Below are positions 28,308-36,357 of a stretch of 46,334 nucleotides of DNA, one piece after another. Origin of the DNA: Paracoccus beibuensis (GTDB taxonomy: Bacteria; Pseudomonadota; Alphaproteobacteria; Rhodobacterales; Rhodobacteraceae); contig NZ_JAOTBD010000030.1 in assembly GCF_026162625.1 (NCBI RefSeq), positions 1 through 46,334 of the forward strand, in the 5' to 3' direction. Position numbers and translations under genes: made by a program. The notes under the pieces were generated by a model. It worked only from the letters and a program-made list of their open reading frames with translations, had not been told where the DNA came from and made no database searches. How positions within the stretch are numbered: position 1 is the first letter of the stretch; each line of letters starts with the position of its first letter.

Positions 28308-29285
28308 TTGAAAACGTTCCTGATCCCCGCACTGCTTCTGGCATCACCCGCACTGGCGCAGGACCGTGTCCTGACCATCTATGCCAGCGACTACATCGCC
28401 AGCGAATGGGGCCCCGGCCCCAAGATCGAGGAAGGCTTCGAGGCCTTCTGCGACTGCGACCTGCAATTCGTGACCGGCGACATCCTGCCCCGCATCCTGA
28501 TGGAGGGAGAGGGCACCCCGGCCGACGTCGTCTTCGGCCTGAACACCGACGTGACGGCCCGCGCCCGGGCCTCGGGCCTCTTTGCGCCGCACAGGCAGGA
28601 CACGACCGACATGTCGCTGCCGGTCGAATGGACCGACGACATCTTCCTGCCCTACAACTGGGGCGAAACCGCCTTCGTCTATGACGAGACGCGGCTGGAC
28701 AACCCGCCCGCCAGCTTTGCTGACTTGCTGGAGGCACCCGACGACCTGAAGATCGTGATCCAGGACCCGCGCAGCTCGATCTCGGGTCTGGCGCTGCTGT
28801 TGTGGGTCAAGCAGGTCTATGGCGACGATGCGCCCGAAGCCTGGGCCAAGCTGGCGCCCAAGGTGCTGACGGTGACGCGCGGCTGGTCGGAAAGCTATGG
28901 CCTGTTCACCGAGGGAGAGGCCGACATGGTGCTGTCCTACACCACCTCGCCCGCCTATCACATCGCGGCCGAGGATGACCCGACCAAGAAGGCGGCCATC
29001 TTCCCCGAGGGCCACTACTTCATGGCCGAACTGGCCGCACAGGTCGCCTCGACCGACCAGCCGGAACTGGCGCAGCAGTTCATGGACTGGATCCTGACGC
29101 CCGAGTTCCAGCAGACGATCCCGCTGGCCAACTGGTCGCTGCCCGCCAGGCTGCCGGTCGAGGACTGGCCCGAGGTCATGCGCAACCTGCCCCGCCCCGA
29201 CAAGACGCTGTTTTATTCCGAGGACGAGGCCGAAGCCCTGCGCCAGCCCGCGCTGGACGAATGGCTGCGCGCCTTCGCGGGGTGA
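28308..29285 (+). CDS. thiB: Thiamine ABC transporter substrate-binding protein
   Basis: Periplasmic binding protein for thiamine, TPP and related forms. From the TTG at 28308 it has 325 residues. A signal peptide (KTFLIPALLLASPALAQ) is followed by RVLTIYASDYIASEWGPGPKIEEGFE, VVFGLNTD, LPYNWGETAFVYD and TRGWSESYGLFTEGEADMVLSYTTSPAYH, all typical of ThiB/TbpA. The TTG is favoured because AAAGGAGGA lies 3 bases upstream and it begins directly with the signal peptide. An in-frame ATG at 28269, fused to the riboswitch GGAGG, would add 13 residues and is a real alternative. It is the first gene of thiBPQ. Confidence 0.93.
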   Translation: MKTFLIPALLLASPALAQDRVLTIYASDYIASEWGPGPKIEEGFEAFCDCDLQFVTGDILPRILMEGEGTPADVVFGLNTDVTARARASGLFAPHRQDTTDMSLPVEWTDDIFLPYNWGETAFVYDETRLDNPPASFADLLEAPDDLKIVIQDPRSSISGLALLLWVKQVYGDDAPEAWAKLAPKVLTVTRGWSESYGLFTEGEADMVLSYTTSPAYHIAAEDDPTKKAAIFPEGHYFMAELAAQVASTDQPELAQQFMDWILTPEFQQTIPLANWSLPARLPVEDWPEVMRNLPRPDKTLFYSEDEAEALRQPALDEWLRAFAG

Positions 29286-29287
29286 CG

Positions 29288-30907
29288 ATGAACCTGCCTC
29301 GGCGGATCGGTGCGGCATCGACCCACCATCGCCCCCCGCCCGCTGCCAGGACCGCGCAGAGGGCCGGCGATCGGCGGCACGGCTTTGGGATGGGGGCCGG
29401 CCATGCCGTCGCGGCCCTGTTGACGGCACTGATCCTTGGCACGCTGGGGGCGGTGGCCTGGGCCGCGGGCGGGCTTTCGGTGCTGACGGAATGGGACTGG
29501 CGCGCCCTGCGCTTTACATTGTGGCAGGCGGCGCTGTCGGCGACGCTTTCGGCGGCTCTCGCGGTGCCAGTGGCGCGGGCGCTGGCGCGGCGGCGATTTC
29601 GGGGGCGGGGGCTGCTGGTCACGCTGCTGGGCGCGCCCTTCATCCTGCCGGTGATCGTGGCCATCATGGGCCTGATCGCGATCTTCGGCCGCAATGGCCT
29701 CGTCAACGACAGCCTGCGCGGCATCGGCCTGCCCGAGATGTCGATCTATGGCTGGCAGGGCGTCATCCTGGCGCATGTCTTCTTCAACCTGCCGCTGTCG
29801 GTGCGGCTGATCCTGCAGGGCTGGCAGGCCGTCCCGGCCGAACGCTTTCGCCTGGCCGCCAGCCTGGACTTTGGCCCCCGCGACATCGCCCGCCACCTGG
29901 AGCGCCCGATGCTGCGCAACGTCCTTCCCGGCGTGTGGCTGGCGGTCTTTCTGGTCTGCCTGACCAGCTTCACCGTCGCGTTGGCACTGGGCGGCGGTCC
30001 GGGCGCCACGACGGTCGAGCTGGCGATCTATCAGGCGTTCCGGTTCGACTTCGACCTTGGCCGGGCGGCGACGTTGGGGCTGGTGCAGATCGCGCTTTCC
30101 GTCGGGGCGCTACTGCTGGCGCGCCGGATCGCGGTGCCGGCGGGCTTCGGCACGGGCATGGACGCCACGGGCGCGCCGCCCGGCCCCGGCGGCTGGCGGC
30201 GCGGCGCGGATGCGCTGGTCATCGCCCTGGCGGCCGGGTTCCTGCTGGCCCCGCTGCTGTCGGTCACCGCCTCGGGCTTGCCGCGCGTGGGCGCGCTGCC
30301 TGCGGACGTCTGGTCCGCCGCGCTGCGATCCATCGTGATGGCCGTGACCTCGGCCGCGCTGACCATCACCGCCTGCCTTGTGCTGGCGCTGGCCGTCGCG
30401 CGCGGTGCCGGGCGGTGGGTCGAGGCTGCAGGGATGCTGCCGCTGGTCGCCTCGCCCCTGGTGTTGGGGACCGGGCTTTTCATCCTGTTACGCGACCTGG
30501 CGACGCCGCAGCAGATGGCCCTGCCGGTGACGGTCGCGATCAACGCCGCGATGGCCCTGCCCTTCGGGCTTCGGGCGCTGATCCCCGCGGCGCAGGCGCT
30601 GCAGGCAGATTACGGCCAGCTGGCGGCCTCGCTGGACCTGAAGGGCTTGGCCCGGCTGCGCCTCTTGGTCCTGCCCCGGCTGGCGCGCCCGTTGGGCTTT
30701 GCGGGCGGGCTGGCGGCGGCGCTGGCCATGGGGGACCTGGGCGTGATCACGCTCTTCGCCGGCGACCAGCCGACTTTGCCGCTGAAGCTCTATCAGTTGA
30801 TGAACAGCTATCGGATGGAGGATGCCGCGGCGGCGTCGGTCCTTCTGATGGCGCTCAGCTTTGCGCTGTTCTGGCTGTTCGACCGCGGGGGGCGTATGGA
30901 TGCTTGA
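29288..30907 (+). CDS. thiP: Thiamine ABC transporter permease
   Basis: Double-length inner-membrane permease (539 residues) with two homologous halves of about six membrane segments each. Both carry an EAA-type coupling loop: RLAASLDFGPRDIARHLERP around 190 and QLAASLDLKGLARLRLLVLP around 455. This fused architecture is characteristic of ThiP. A hydrophilic N-terminus of about 35 residues (Arg/Pro/Ala-rich) precedes the first segment. It starts 2 bases after the thiB stop and overlaps thiQ by 8 bases, so the operon is translationally coupled. Confidence 0.94.
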   Translation: MNLPRRIGAASTHHRPPPAARTAQRAGDRRHGFGMGAGHAVAALLTALILGTLGAVAWAAGGLSVLTEWDWRALRFTLWQAALSATLSAALAVPVARALARRRFRGRGLLVTLLGAPFILPVIVAIMGLIAIFGRNGLVNDSLRGIGLPEMSIYGWQGVILAHVFFNLPLSVRLILQGWQAVPAERFRLAASLDFGPRDIARHLERPMLRNVLPGVWLAVFLVCLTSFTVALALGGGPGATTVELAIYQAFRFDFDLGRAATLGLVQIALSVGALLLARRIAVPAGFGTGMDATGAPPGPGGWRRGADALVIALAAGFLLAPLLSVTASGLPRVGALPADVWSAALRSIVMAVTSAALTITACLVLALAVARGAGRWVEAAGMLPLVASPLVLGTGLFILLRDLATPQQMALPVTVAINAAMALPFGLRALIPAAQALQADYGQLAASLDLKGLARLRLLVLPRLARPLGFAGGLAAALAMGDLGVITLFAGDQPTLPLKLYQLMNSYRMEDAAAASVLLMALSFALFWLFDRGGRMDA

Positions 30908-31589
30908 GTTCAGGGACATCCTGCTGCGGCAGGGCGATTTTGCCCTGGCGGCCGATTTCACGCTGCCGCAGGGGCGTTACGCGGTCATCGGCGCCTCGGG
31001 GTCGGGCAAGTCGACGCTTCTGTCGCTGGTGGGCGGGTTCCTCGCGCCGGACCGGGGGCGGCTGGCCTGGGACGGTCAGGACATCACCGGTATGGTGCCG
31101 GGGCGGCGGCCGGTGTCGATGCTGTTCCAGCACCACAACCTGTTTCCCCACCTGACGGTGGCGCAGAACGTCGGCATGGGGCTGCGACCCGACCTGCGGC
31201 TGGACTGGGCGCAGAAGGACCGCGTGGCCCAGGTGCTGGCGCAGGTTGGGCTGTCCGGCACCGCCGCCCGACGGCCCGGCGCGCTGTCGGGCGGCCAGCA
31301 AAGCCGCGTGGCACTGGCCCGCGTGCTGCTGCGCGCCCGGCCGCTGCTGCTGCTGGACGAACCCTTCGCGGCGCTCGGCCCCGCCCTCAAGTCCGAGATG
31401 CTGGACCTGCTGTCAGCCATCGTCGCCGACACCGGCGCCACCGTGCTGATGGTCACCCACGACCCCGCCGACGCCCGGGCCTTCGCCCCCCAGACCGTGC
31501 TGGTCGAGGATGGCCGCGCCCATGCCCCCCGTCCGACCGGCCCGCTTCTGGACGATCCGCCGCCGGGGCTGCGGGCCTACCTGGGCTGA
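30900..31589 (+). CDS. thiQ: Thiamine ABC transporter ATP-binding protein
   Basis: ATPase of the thiamine importer, 229 residues. Walker A is GASGSGKST, the Q-loop lies in MLFQHHNLFPHLTV, the signature is LSGGQQSRVALARVLL, Walker B is LLLLDEPFAALGP, and the H-loop is VTHDPADA. The ATG at 30900 lies inside the end of thiP (8-base overlap) and begins with the conserved MLEFRDI. Short length, without a regulatory C-terminal domain, is normal for ThiQ. The stop is followed by 75 bases before the TRAP operon. Confidence 0.95.
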   Translation: MLEFRDILLRQGDFALAADFTLPQGRYAVIGASGSGKSTLLSLVGGFLAPDRGRLAWDGQDITGMVPGRRPVSMLFQHHNLFPHLTVAQNVGMGLRPDLRLDWAQKDRVAQVLAQVGLSGTAARRPGALSGGQQSRVALARVLLRARPLLLLDEPFAALGPALKSEMLDLLSAIVADTGATVLMVTHDPADARAFAPQTVLVEDGRAHAPRPTGPLLDDPPPGLRAYLG

Positions 31590-31664
31590 GTTGCACCAAG
31601 CGCAAGGTTCCCAAGCCGCGATTTGTTGCTAGTCTGCCCCCAGAACATCATGGGAGGATACCGC

Positions 31665-32621
31665 ATGTTCCACCGCATCGCAGCCGCCATTCCGGCGGCC
31701 GTTCTCGGCGGCGCCCTGCTTTCGGCTCCGCAGGCACAGGCGCAGGATTTCATCAACGTGCTGACCGGCGGCACCTCGGGCGTCTATTACCCCCTGGGGG
31801 TCGCGCTGTCCGAGATTTATGCCGACGGGATCGAGGGGGCCCGGACGCAGGTGCAGGCCACCAAGGCCTCGGTCGAGAACCTGAACCTGCTGGCGCAGGG
31901 CCGCGGAGAGATCGCCTTCGCCCTGGGCGACAGCGTTCAGGCTGCGTGGGAGGGCAACGAGGAGGCGGGCTTTCCCCGCCCGCTGGAGGAGCTGCGCGCC
32001 ATCGCGGCGATCTATCCGAACTACATTCAGATCGTCGCCGATGCCTCGGCCGGGGTCACGACGCTGGAGGATCTGAAGGGCAAGACGCTGTCGGTGGGCG
32101 CCCCGGCCTCGGGGACGGAACTGAACGCGCGGGCGATCTTTGCCGCCGCCGGGATGAGCTATGACGACCTAGGCAAGGTCGAATACCTGCCCTTCGCGGA
32201 ATCGGGCGAGCTGATCAAGAACCGTCAGCTCCAGGCGACGCTGCAATCGTCGGGCCTGGGCGTGGCCTTCATCAAGGACCTGTCGACGACGCATGACATC
32301 GACATCGTCGCGATCCCCGAAGAGGTCGTGACCGCCATCGGCGCGCCCTTCGTCCCCGCCGTCATCCGCGCCGGGACCTATGATGGCCAGGACCAGGACG
32401 TGCCCACCGCAGCCGTAGGCAACATGCTGATCACGCATGAGGGCGTGTCCGAGGAAACCGCCTACCAGATGACCAAGCTCTTGTTCGAGAACCTCGACCG
32501 CATGCGGTCCGCCCATGCGGCGGCCGCAGGGATCACGCCCGAAACGGCGCTGGACGGCCTGTCGATCCCGCTGCATCCTGGGGCCGAGCGGTACTATCGC
32601 GAAGCCGGCATCCTGGAATAA
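31665..32621 (+). CDS. TAXI-family TRAP transporter solute-binding protein
   Basis: Periplasmic binding protein of 318 residues. The signal peptide is residues 1-26 (hydrophobic core IPAAVLGGALL, ending QAQAQ). TAXI hallmarks follow: FINVLTGGTSGVYYPLGVALSEIY, then QVQATKASVENLNLLAQGRGEIAFALGD and LKGKTLSVGAPASGTELNARAI. Ligands of TAXI proteins include glutamate and other small carboxylates in the few studied cases; none can be assigned here. The ATG at 31665 is chosen because GGGAGGA lies 6 bases upstream. A hairpin separates it from the permease gene. Confidence 0.92.
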   Translation: MFHRIAAAIPAAVLGGALLSAPQAQAQDFINVLTGGTSGVYYPLGVALSEIYADGIEGARTQVQATKASVENLNLLAQGRGEIAFALGDSVQAAWEGNEEAGFPRPLEELRAIAAIYPNYIQIVADASAGVTTLEDLKGKTLSVGAPASGTELNARAIFAAAGMSYDDLGKVEYLPFAESGELIKNRQLQATLQSSGLGVAFIKDLSTTHDIDIVAIPEEVVTAIGAPFVPAVIRAGTYDGQDQDVPTAAVGNMLITHEGVSEETAYQMTKLLFENLDRMRSAHAAAAGITPETALDGLSIPLHPGAERYYREAGILE

Positions 32622-32628
32622 GTACCCC

Positions 32629-32654
32629 GGCCCGCGCCCCCTGCGGCGCGGGCC
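32629..32654 (+). terminator. Intercistronic hairpin between binding protein and permease genes
   Basis: A perfect 10-bp stem (GGCCCGCGCC and its complement) with a 6-base loop starts 8 bases after the binding-protein stop, without a T-run. The structure resembles intercistronic stem-loops that protect the upstream mRNA or partly stop transcription, so that the binding protein exceeds the permease. Confidence 0.55.
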
Positions 32655-32676
32655 CTGACCGGCAGGAGCCACGCGC

Positions 32677-34800
32677 ATGTCCGCATCCCCCACCGCAGGC
32701 GGGCCTGTCCCGTCCGACCAGAACCGCCTGGACCCCAACGCCGAGGCCGAGGTCAGCGAAGGCCTGCCCCCCGGCTTCGGCGACGGCCCGATGGGCCGCG
32801 TGGCCTTCTGGCTGGCGGTCGCCTTTTCGCTGTTCCAGCTCTGGGCGGCGGGCTATGGCACGCTTCCCAGCCAGGTGGTGCGGGCCATGCACGTGGGCTT
32901 CCTGCTGCTTCTGGGCTTCGGGCTGGTCGGCAACCTGGTCGCGCGGACGCGCGGAGGCCAGGCGTTCTTCTGGGCCCTGGGCATCCTGGGCTTTTCCACC
33001 GGCATCTACAACTGGATCGAATACGAGGACCTGATCCGCCGCACCGGCTTCCTGACCGGGACCGACCTGGTCATGGGCACGATCCTGGTCGTGCTGGTCT
33101 TCGAGGGCGCGCGCCGCCTGATGGGCTGGCCGCTGGCGGTGATCGCCGGGATCTTCCTGGCCTATTGCTTCCTGGGCCAGCACCTGCCCCCGCCCTTCAT
33201 CCACCGCGGCTATGGCTATGAACAGATCGTCGAGCATTTCGCCTTCGGGACCGAAGGCATCTATGGCAGCCCGATCTATGTCAGCAGCGCCTATATCTTC
33301 ATCTTCGTGGTGTTCGCGGCCTTCCTGGAACGCGCGGGGATGCTGAACCTGTTCAACGATTTCGCACTTGGCATGGTCGGCGGGGTCCGGGGCGGGCCGG
33401 CGCAGGTCGCGGTGCTGTCCTCGGCCCTGATGGGCACGATCTCGGGCTCGGGGGTGGCCAATGTCGTGGCCTCGGGGCAGTTCACCATCCCGATGATGAA
33501 GAAGTCGGGCTTCAAGTCGGCCTTCGCAGGGGGCGTCGAGGCCACGGCATCCATGGGCGGGCAGATCATGCCGCCGGTAATGGGCGCCGTTGCCTTCATC
33601 ATGGCCGAGACGCTGAACGTCCCCTATGCCGCCGTGGTCAAGGCCGCGATCATCCCGGCGCTTCTCTATTTCGGCGTCGTCTTCTGGATGGTCTGGCTGC
33701 AGGCCGGGCGCGACGACCTGAAGGGCCTGCCGCGCACCAGCCTGCCCAACCCCTGGGCCGCCGTCCGCGCGCAATGGCCGCTGGTCCTGCCGCTGGCGGC
33801 GCTGGTCTACCTGCTGTTCGCGGGCTACACGCCGATCTTTGCGGGCACGATGGGGCTGGCGCTGGTCACGGTGCTGATCCTGGGCGCCCCGCTGGCGGCG
33901 ATGATCGGCCCCTATGCCTTCCGCGTGGTGTTCTGGGTGGCGCTTGGCCTGCTTTGCGCGTCGTTCCTCAGATACGGCATCAACCTGCTGGTCATCGTCA
34001 TTGCCGCGCTGGTGCTGGCCTGCGCCGCCTTCAGGGGCGCGCGCCCGACCATCGGCATCGTCCGCGATGCGCTGGCACAGGGCGCGCGGAACGCCCTGCC
34101 CGTGGGCATGGCCTGCGCCATCGTCGGCATCGTCATCGGCACGCTGACCCTGACCGGCATCGCGTCCACCTTCATCGGCGCGATCATCGCGATTGGCGAA
34201 AACAACCTGTTCCTGTCGCTGGTCCTGACCATGCTGACCTGCCTGGTGCTGGGCATGGGGATCCCGACGATCCCGAACTACATCATCACCTCGTCCCTGG
34301 CCGGGCCCGCCCTGCTTGAACTGGGGGTGCCGCTGCTGGTCAGCCACATGTTCGTCTTTTACTTCGGGATCATGGCCGACCTGACGCCGCCGGTGGCGCT
34401 GGCCTGCTTTGCGGCGGGACCGATCGCCAAGACCTCTGGGCTCAAGATCTCGATGCAGGCGATCCGGCTGGCGGCGGCGGGATTCATCATCCCGTTCATG
34501 GCCGTCTATACACCGTCGCTGATGCTTCAAGATGGCGGACCGGTCGCCCAGGCCTGGGGTTACCCGGTCGAGGTTGCCTTTATCCTGCTGAAGACGGTCC
34601 TGGGCGTCGGGCTGTGGGGCGTGGCGGTGGTGGGGTACCTCTGGGACCGCACCACGCTGGTCGAGCGCATGTTGGCCTTCGCGGCCGGCGTCTCGCTGAT
34701 CCTGGCGATGCCCTGGACGGATGAGGCAGGATTTGCCCTGGCAGCCGTCTTCCTGGTCGTCCACGGCCTGCGCACGCGGCGGGCGGGGGCTGCGGCCTGA
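32677..34800 (+). CDS. TRAP transporter fused permease (DctQ-DctM type, TAXI-associated)
   Basis: Inner-membrane transporter of 707 residues. It fuses a small four-segment DctQ-like region (about 45-190) to a large DctM-like domain. DctM-type signatures include GGVRGGPAQVAVLSSALMGTISGSGVANVVASG, MGGQIMPPVMGAVAFIMAE, VLGMGIPTIPNYIITSSLAGPALLELG and FYFGIMADLTPPVALACFAAG. A hydrophilic N-terminus of about 40 residues precedes the first membrane segment. It works with the TAXI protein upstream as a secondary, ion-driven importer. The stop overlaps the DUF1850 start by one base. Confidence 0.94.
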   Translation: MSASPTAGGPVPSDQNRLDPNAEAEVSEGLPPGFGDGPMGRVAFWLAVAFSLFQLWAAGYGTLPSQVVRAMHVGFLLLLGFGLVGNLVARTRGGQAFFWALGILGFSTGIYNWIEYEDLIRRTGFLTGTDLVMGTILVVLVFEGARRLMGWPLAVIAGIFLAYCFLGQHLPPPFIHRGYGYEQIVEHFAFGTEGIYGSPIYVSSAYIFIFVVFAAFLERAGMLNLFNDFALGMVGGVRGGPAQVAVLSSALMGTISGSGVANVVASGQFTIPMMKKSGFKSAFAGGVEATASMGGQIMPPVMGAVAFIMAETLNVPYAAVVKAAIIPALLYFGVVFWMVWLQAGRDDLKGLPRTSLPNPWAAVRAQWPLVLPLAALVYLLFAGYTPIFAGTMGLALVTVLILGAPLAAMIGPYAFRVVFWVALGLLCASFLRYGINLLVIVIAALVLACAAFRGARPTIGIVRDALAQGARNALPVGMACAIVGIVIGTLTLTGIASTFIGAIIAIGENNLFLSLVLTMLTCLVLGMGIPTIPNYIITSSLAGPALLELGVPLLVSHMFVFYFGIMADLTPPVALACFAAGPIAKTSGLKISMQAIRLAAAGFIIPFMAVYTPSLMLQDGGPVAQAWGYPVEVAFILLKTVLGVGLWGVAVVGYLWDRTTLVERMLAFAAGVSLILAMPWTDEAGFALAAVFLVVHGLRTRRAGAAA

Positions 34801-35171
34801 TGCTCTGCGTCGGGGCCGGGGCCACCCTGCTGTCGCTGGCCGCAGGGGGGTTCACACTGGACTGGACCCATTCGGTCGAACGCACCGCGTGGTGGGAACG
34901 CTGGCACGTCTCGGATGCGGGGATGGCACCGGTCGAGGCGCGGGTCAGCGGCTCGGGCGCGGGGATGGAGCCGCCGCCGGACGCCACCTTTCGCGACGGC
35001 GCCTGGTGGTTCACCCCCAATGTGCCGCCGCAGCGGCAGGTCGTCCTGGCCGCATCGGGGGCGACCGGCCGGGGCTGGCGACTGTGCGCGGCTGGAGCCT
35101 GCCACCGCCTGCCCGAGGATCAGGGGCCGCTGCGCCTGTGGGTCGCGGCGGATTGCGCCACGCCAGAGTGA
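34800..35171 (+). CDS. DUF1850 domain protein of the TAXI-TRAP operon
   Basis: A 123-residue protein of unknown function, overlapping the permease gene by one base (TGATG). It has a hydrophobic N-terminus (VGAGATLLSLAAGG) and the DUF1850 features FTLDWTHSVERTAWWERWHV and MEPPPDATFRDGAWWF. Proteins of this family are repeatedly found next to TAXI-type TRAP permeases. It could be an accessory or assembly subunit at the periplasmic face; no catalytic motif is visible. The family assignment is good; the role is inference from linkage. Confidence 0.82.
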   Translation: MLCVGAGATLLSLAAGGFTLDWTHSVERTAWWERWHVSDAGMAPVEARVSGSGAGMEPPPDATFRDGAWWFTPNVPPQRQVVLAASGATGRGWRLCAAGACHRLPEDQGPLRLWVAADCATPE

Positions 35172-35186
35172 GGTAAGGCGCCCATC

Positions 35187-35212
35187 GGCAACGGCCTGGT
35201 CCGGCCGTTGCC
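35187..35212. terminator. Bidirectional hairpin between TRAP and cyd operons
   Basis: A perfect 10-bp stem (GGCAACGGCC and its complement) with a 6-base loop lies in the 48-base gap between the DUF1850 gene and the end of the convergent cyd operon. It is likely a shared terminator. Confidence 0.65.
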
Positions 35213-35219
35213 TCGTGGA

Positions 35220-35324
35220 TCAGACGATCCACAGCCGGATCAGCCAAGCCACCGTTCCGATGACGGCGACGCTGGCGACCCAGATGCCGACGAACCAGGC
35301 AAGCCGAACCAGGCCTTGCCGCAT
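35220..35324 (-). CDS. DUF2474 / CydX-like single-span subunit of bd oxidase
   Basis: A 34-residue membrane peptide (MRQGLVRLAWFVGIWVASV, continuing with a hydrophobic stretch and ending LIRLWIV) is encoded just after cydB, overlapping its stop by one base (TGATG). Small single-span proteins in this position (CydX, or DUF2474 in cyanide-insensitive oxidases) stabilise the haem-containing CydA-CydB core. The positive N-terminus followed by one hydrophobic span fits. Genes this short are often left out of annotations. It is identified by position, overlap and composition. Confidence 0.72.
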   Translation of the reverse strand: MRQGLVRLAWFVGIWVASVAVIGTVAWLIRLWIV

Positions 35325-36355
35325 CAGTGGTACCCTTCGGACGGGTCGACCTTGCCGCGGAAGACCCAGTAGGAATAGGCCGTGTAGGCCAGGATGATCG
35401 GGATCAGGACCGAGGCGCCGACCAGCATGAAGATCTGGCTGGCTCTTGGGGCGGCGGCTTCCCAGATCGTGACCTCGGTCGGCACGATATAGGGGAACAT
35501 CGAGAAGCCGAGGCCCGCGAAGGACAGCACGAACATCCCCAGAGCAAAGATGAACGGCCAATAGTCGTGGTGATTGACCCGCAGCGTGCGGAACATGCCA
35601 AAGGCCAGCGCCAGCACCGCCGCCGCGACGCCCGCCGCCAGCACGATGCGCAAGCCGCCGAACCAGCGGCTGTAGTACCCGTCCTGCAGGAACGGCGTCC
35701 ACAGGCTGACCACGCCGATGAAGCCCACCGTCGCCAGCCCCAGCACCCAGGCCCGCGCCCGCATCCGGTCCTGCAGCGGGCCGCTCGTCTTCATGACCAG
35801 CCATGTCGCTCCCAGCAGCATGTAGCCGACCATGACTGCCACACCCACCATCAGCGTGAAGGGCGTCAGCCAGTCCCACCAGCCGCCCGAATATTCCCGG
35901 GCAGTCTTATCGATGTCGATGCCCTGCAGCAGCCCCCCCAGGGCGATGCCCTGCGACAACGCCGCAAGGGCCGATCCGCCGATGAAGGCCAGGTCCCAGA
36001 CCGGCCGCCAGCGGGTCGTGCGCCAGCGGAACTCGAACGCGACGCCGCGAAAGATCAGCGCCAGCAGCATGGCGATGATCGGCGCGTAGAGCGCCGGCAG
36101 GATCAGCGAATAGGCCAGCGGAAAGGCAGCGAACAGCCCGCCGCCGCCCAGGACCAGCCAGGTCTCGTTCCCGTCCCAGACCGGCGCGACCGAGTTCATC
36201 ATCACGTCGCGGTCAGGGGTGTCGGCTTCGGCCGCAAACAGCATGCCAAGGCCCAGGTCGAAGCCGTCAAGGATGACATAGACCAGCACCGCGAAGGCGA
36301 TCAGGAAGGCCCAGATCACGGTCAGGTCGAAGGAAATGCCTTCTGTCAGGGGCAT
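35324..36355 (-). CDS. cydB: Cytochrome bd-type quinol oxidase subunit II
   Basis: Second subunit of the bd-type quinol oxidase, 343 residues with about eight membrane segments. It has the family N-terminus VIWAFLIAFAVLVYVILDGFDLGLGML, then APVWDGNETWLVLGGGGLFAAFPLAYS and FRGVAFEFR, and the C-terminal SQIFMLVGASVLIPIILAYTAYSYWVFRGKV. The ATG at 36355 is 2 bases after the cydA stop. It forms an operon with cydA and the 34-residue gene downstream. Confidence 0.96.
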   Translation of the reverse strand: MPLTEGISFDLTVIWAFLIAFAVLVYVILDGFDLGLGMLFAAEADTPDRDVMMNSVAPVWDGNETWLVLGGGGLFAAFPLAYSLILPALYAPIIAMLLALIFRGVAFEFRWRTTRWRPVWDLAFIGGSALAALSQGIALGGLLQGIDIDKTAREYSGGWWDWLTPFTLMVGVAVMVGYMLLGATWLVMKTSGPLQDRMRARAWVLGLATVGFIGVVSLWTPFLQDGYYSRWFGGLRIVLAAGVAAAVLALAFGMFRTLRVNHHDYWPFIFALGMFVLSFAGLGFSMFPYIVPTEVTIWEAAAPRASQIFMLVGASVLIPIILAYTAYSYWVFRGKVDPSEGYH

Positions 36356-36357
36356 GG

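Noticed and set aside
29491..31155. Alternative plus-strand frame over thiP and thiQ
   Set aside because: Both genes are clear in their own frames; this reading is an Arg/Gly-rich shadow.
32533..34764. Antisense frame of over 700 codons opposite the TRAP permease
   Set aside because: Extremely Arg/Gln/Asp-rich low-complexity reading with no fold; a shadow of the permease codons.
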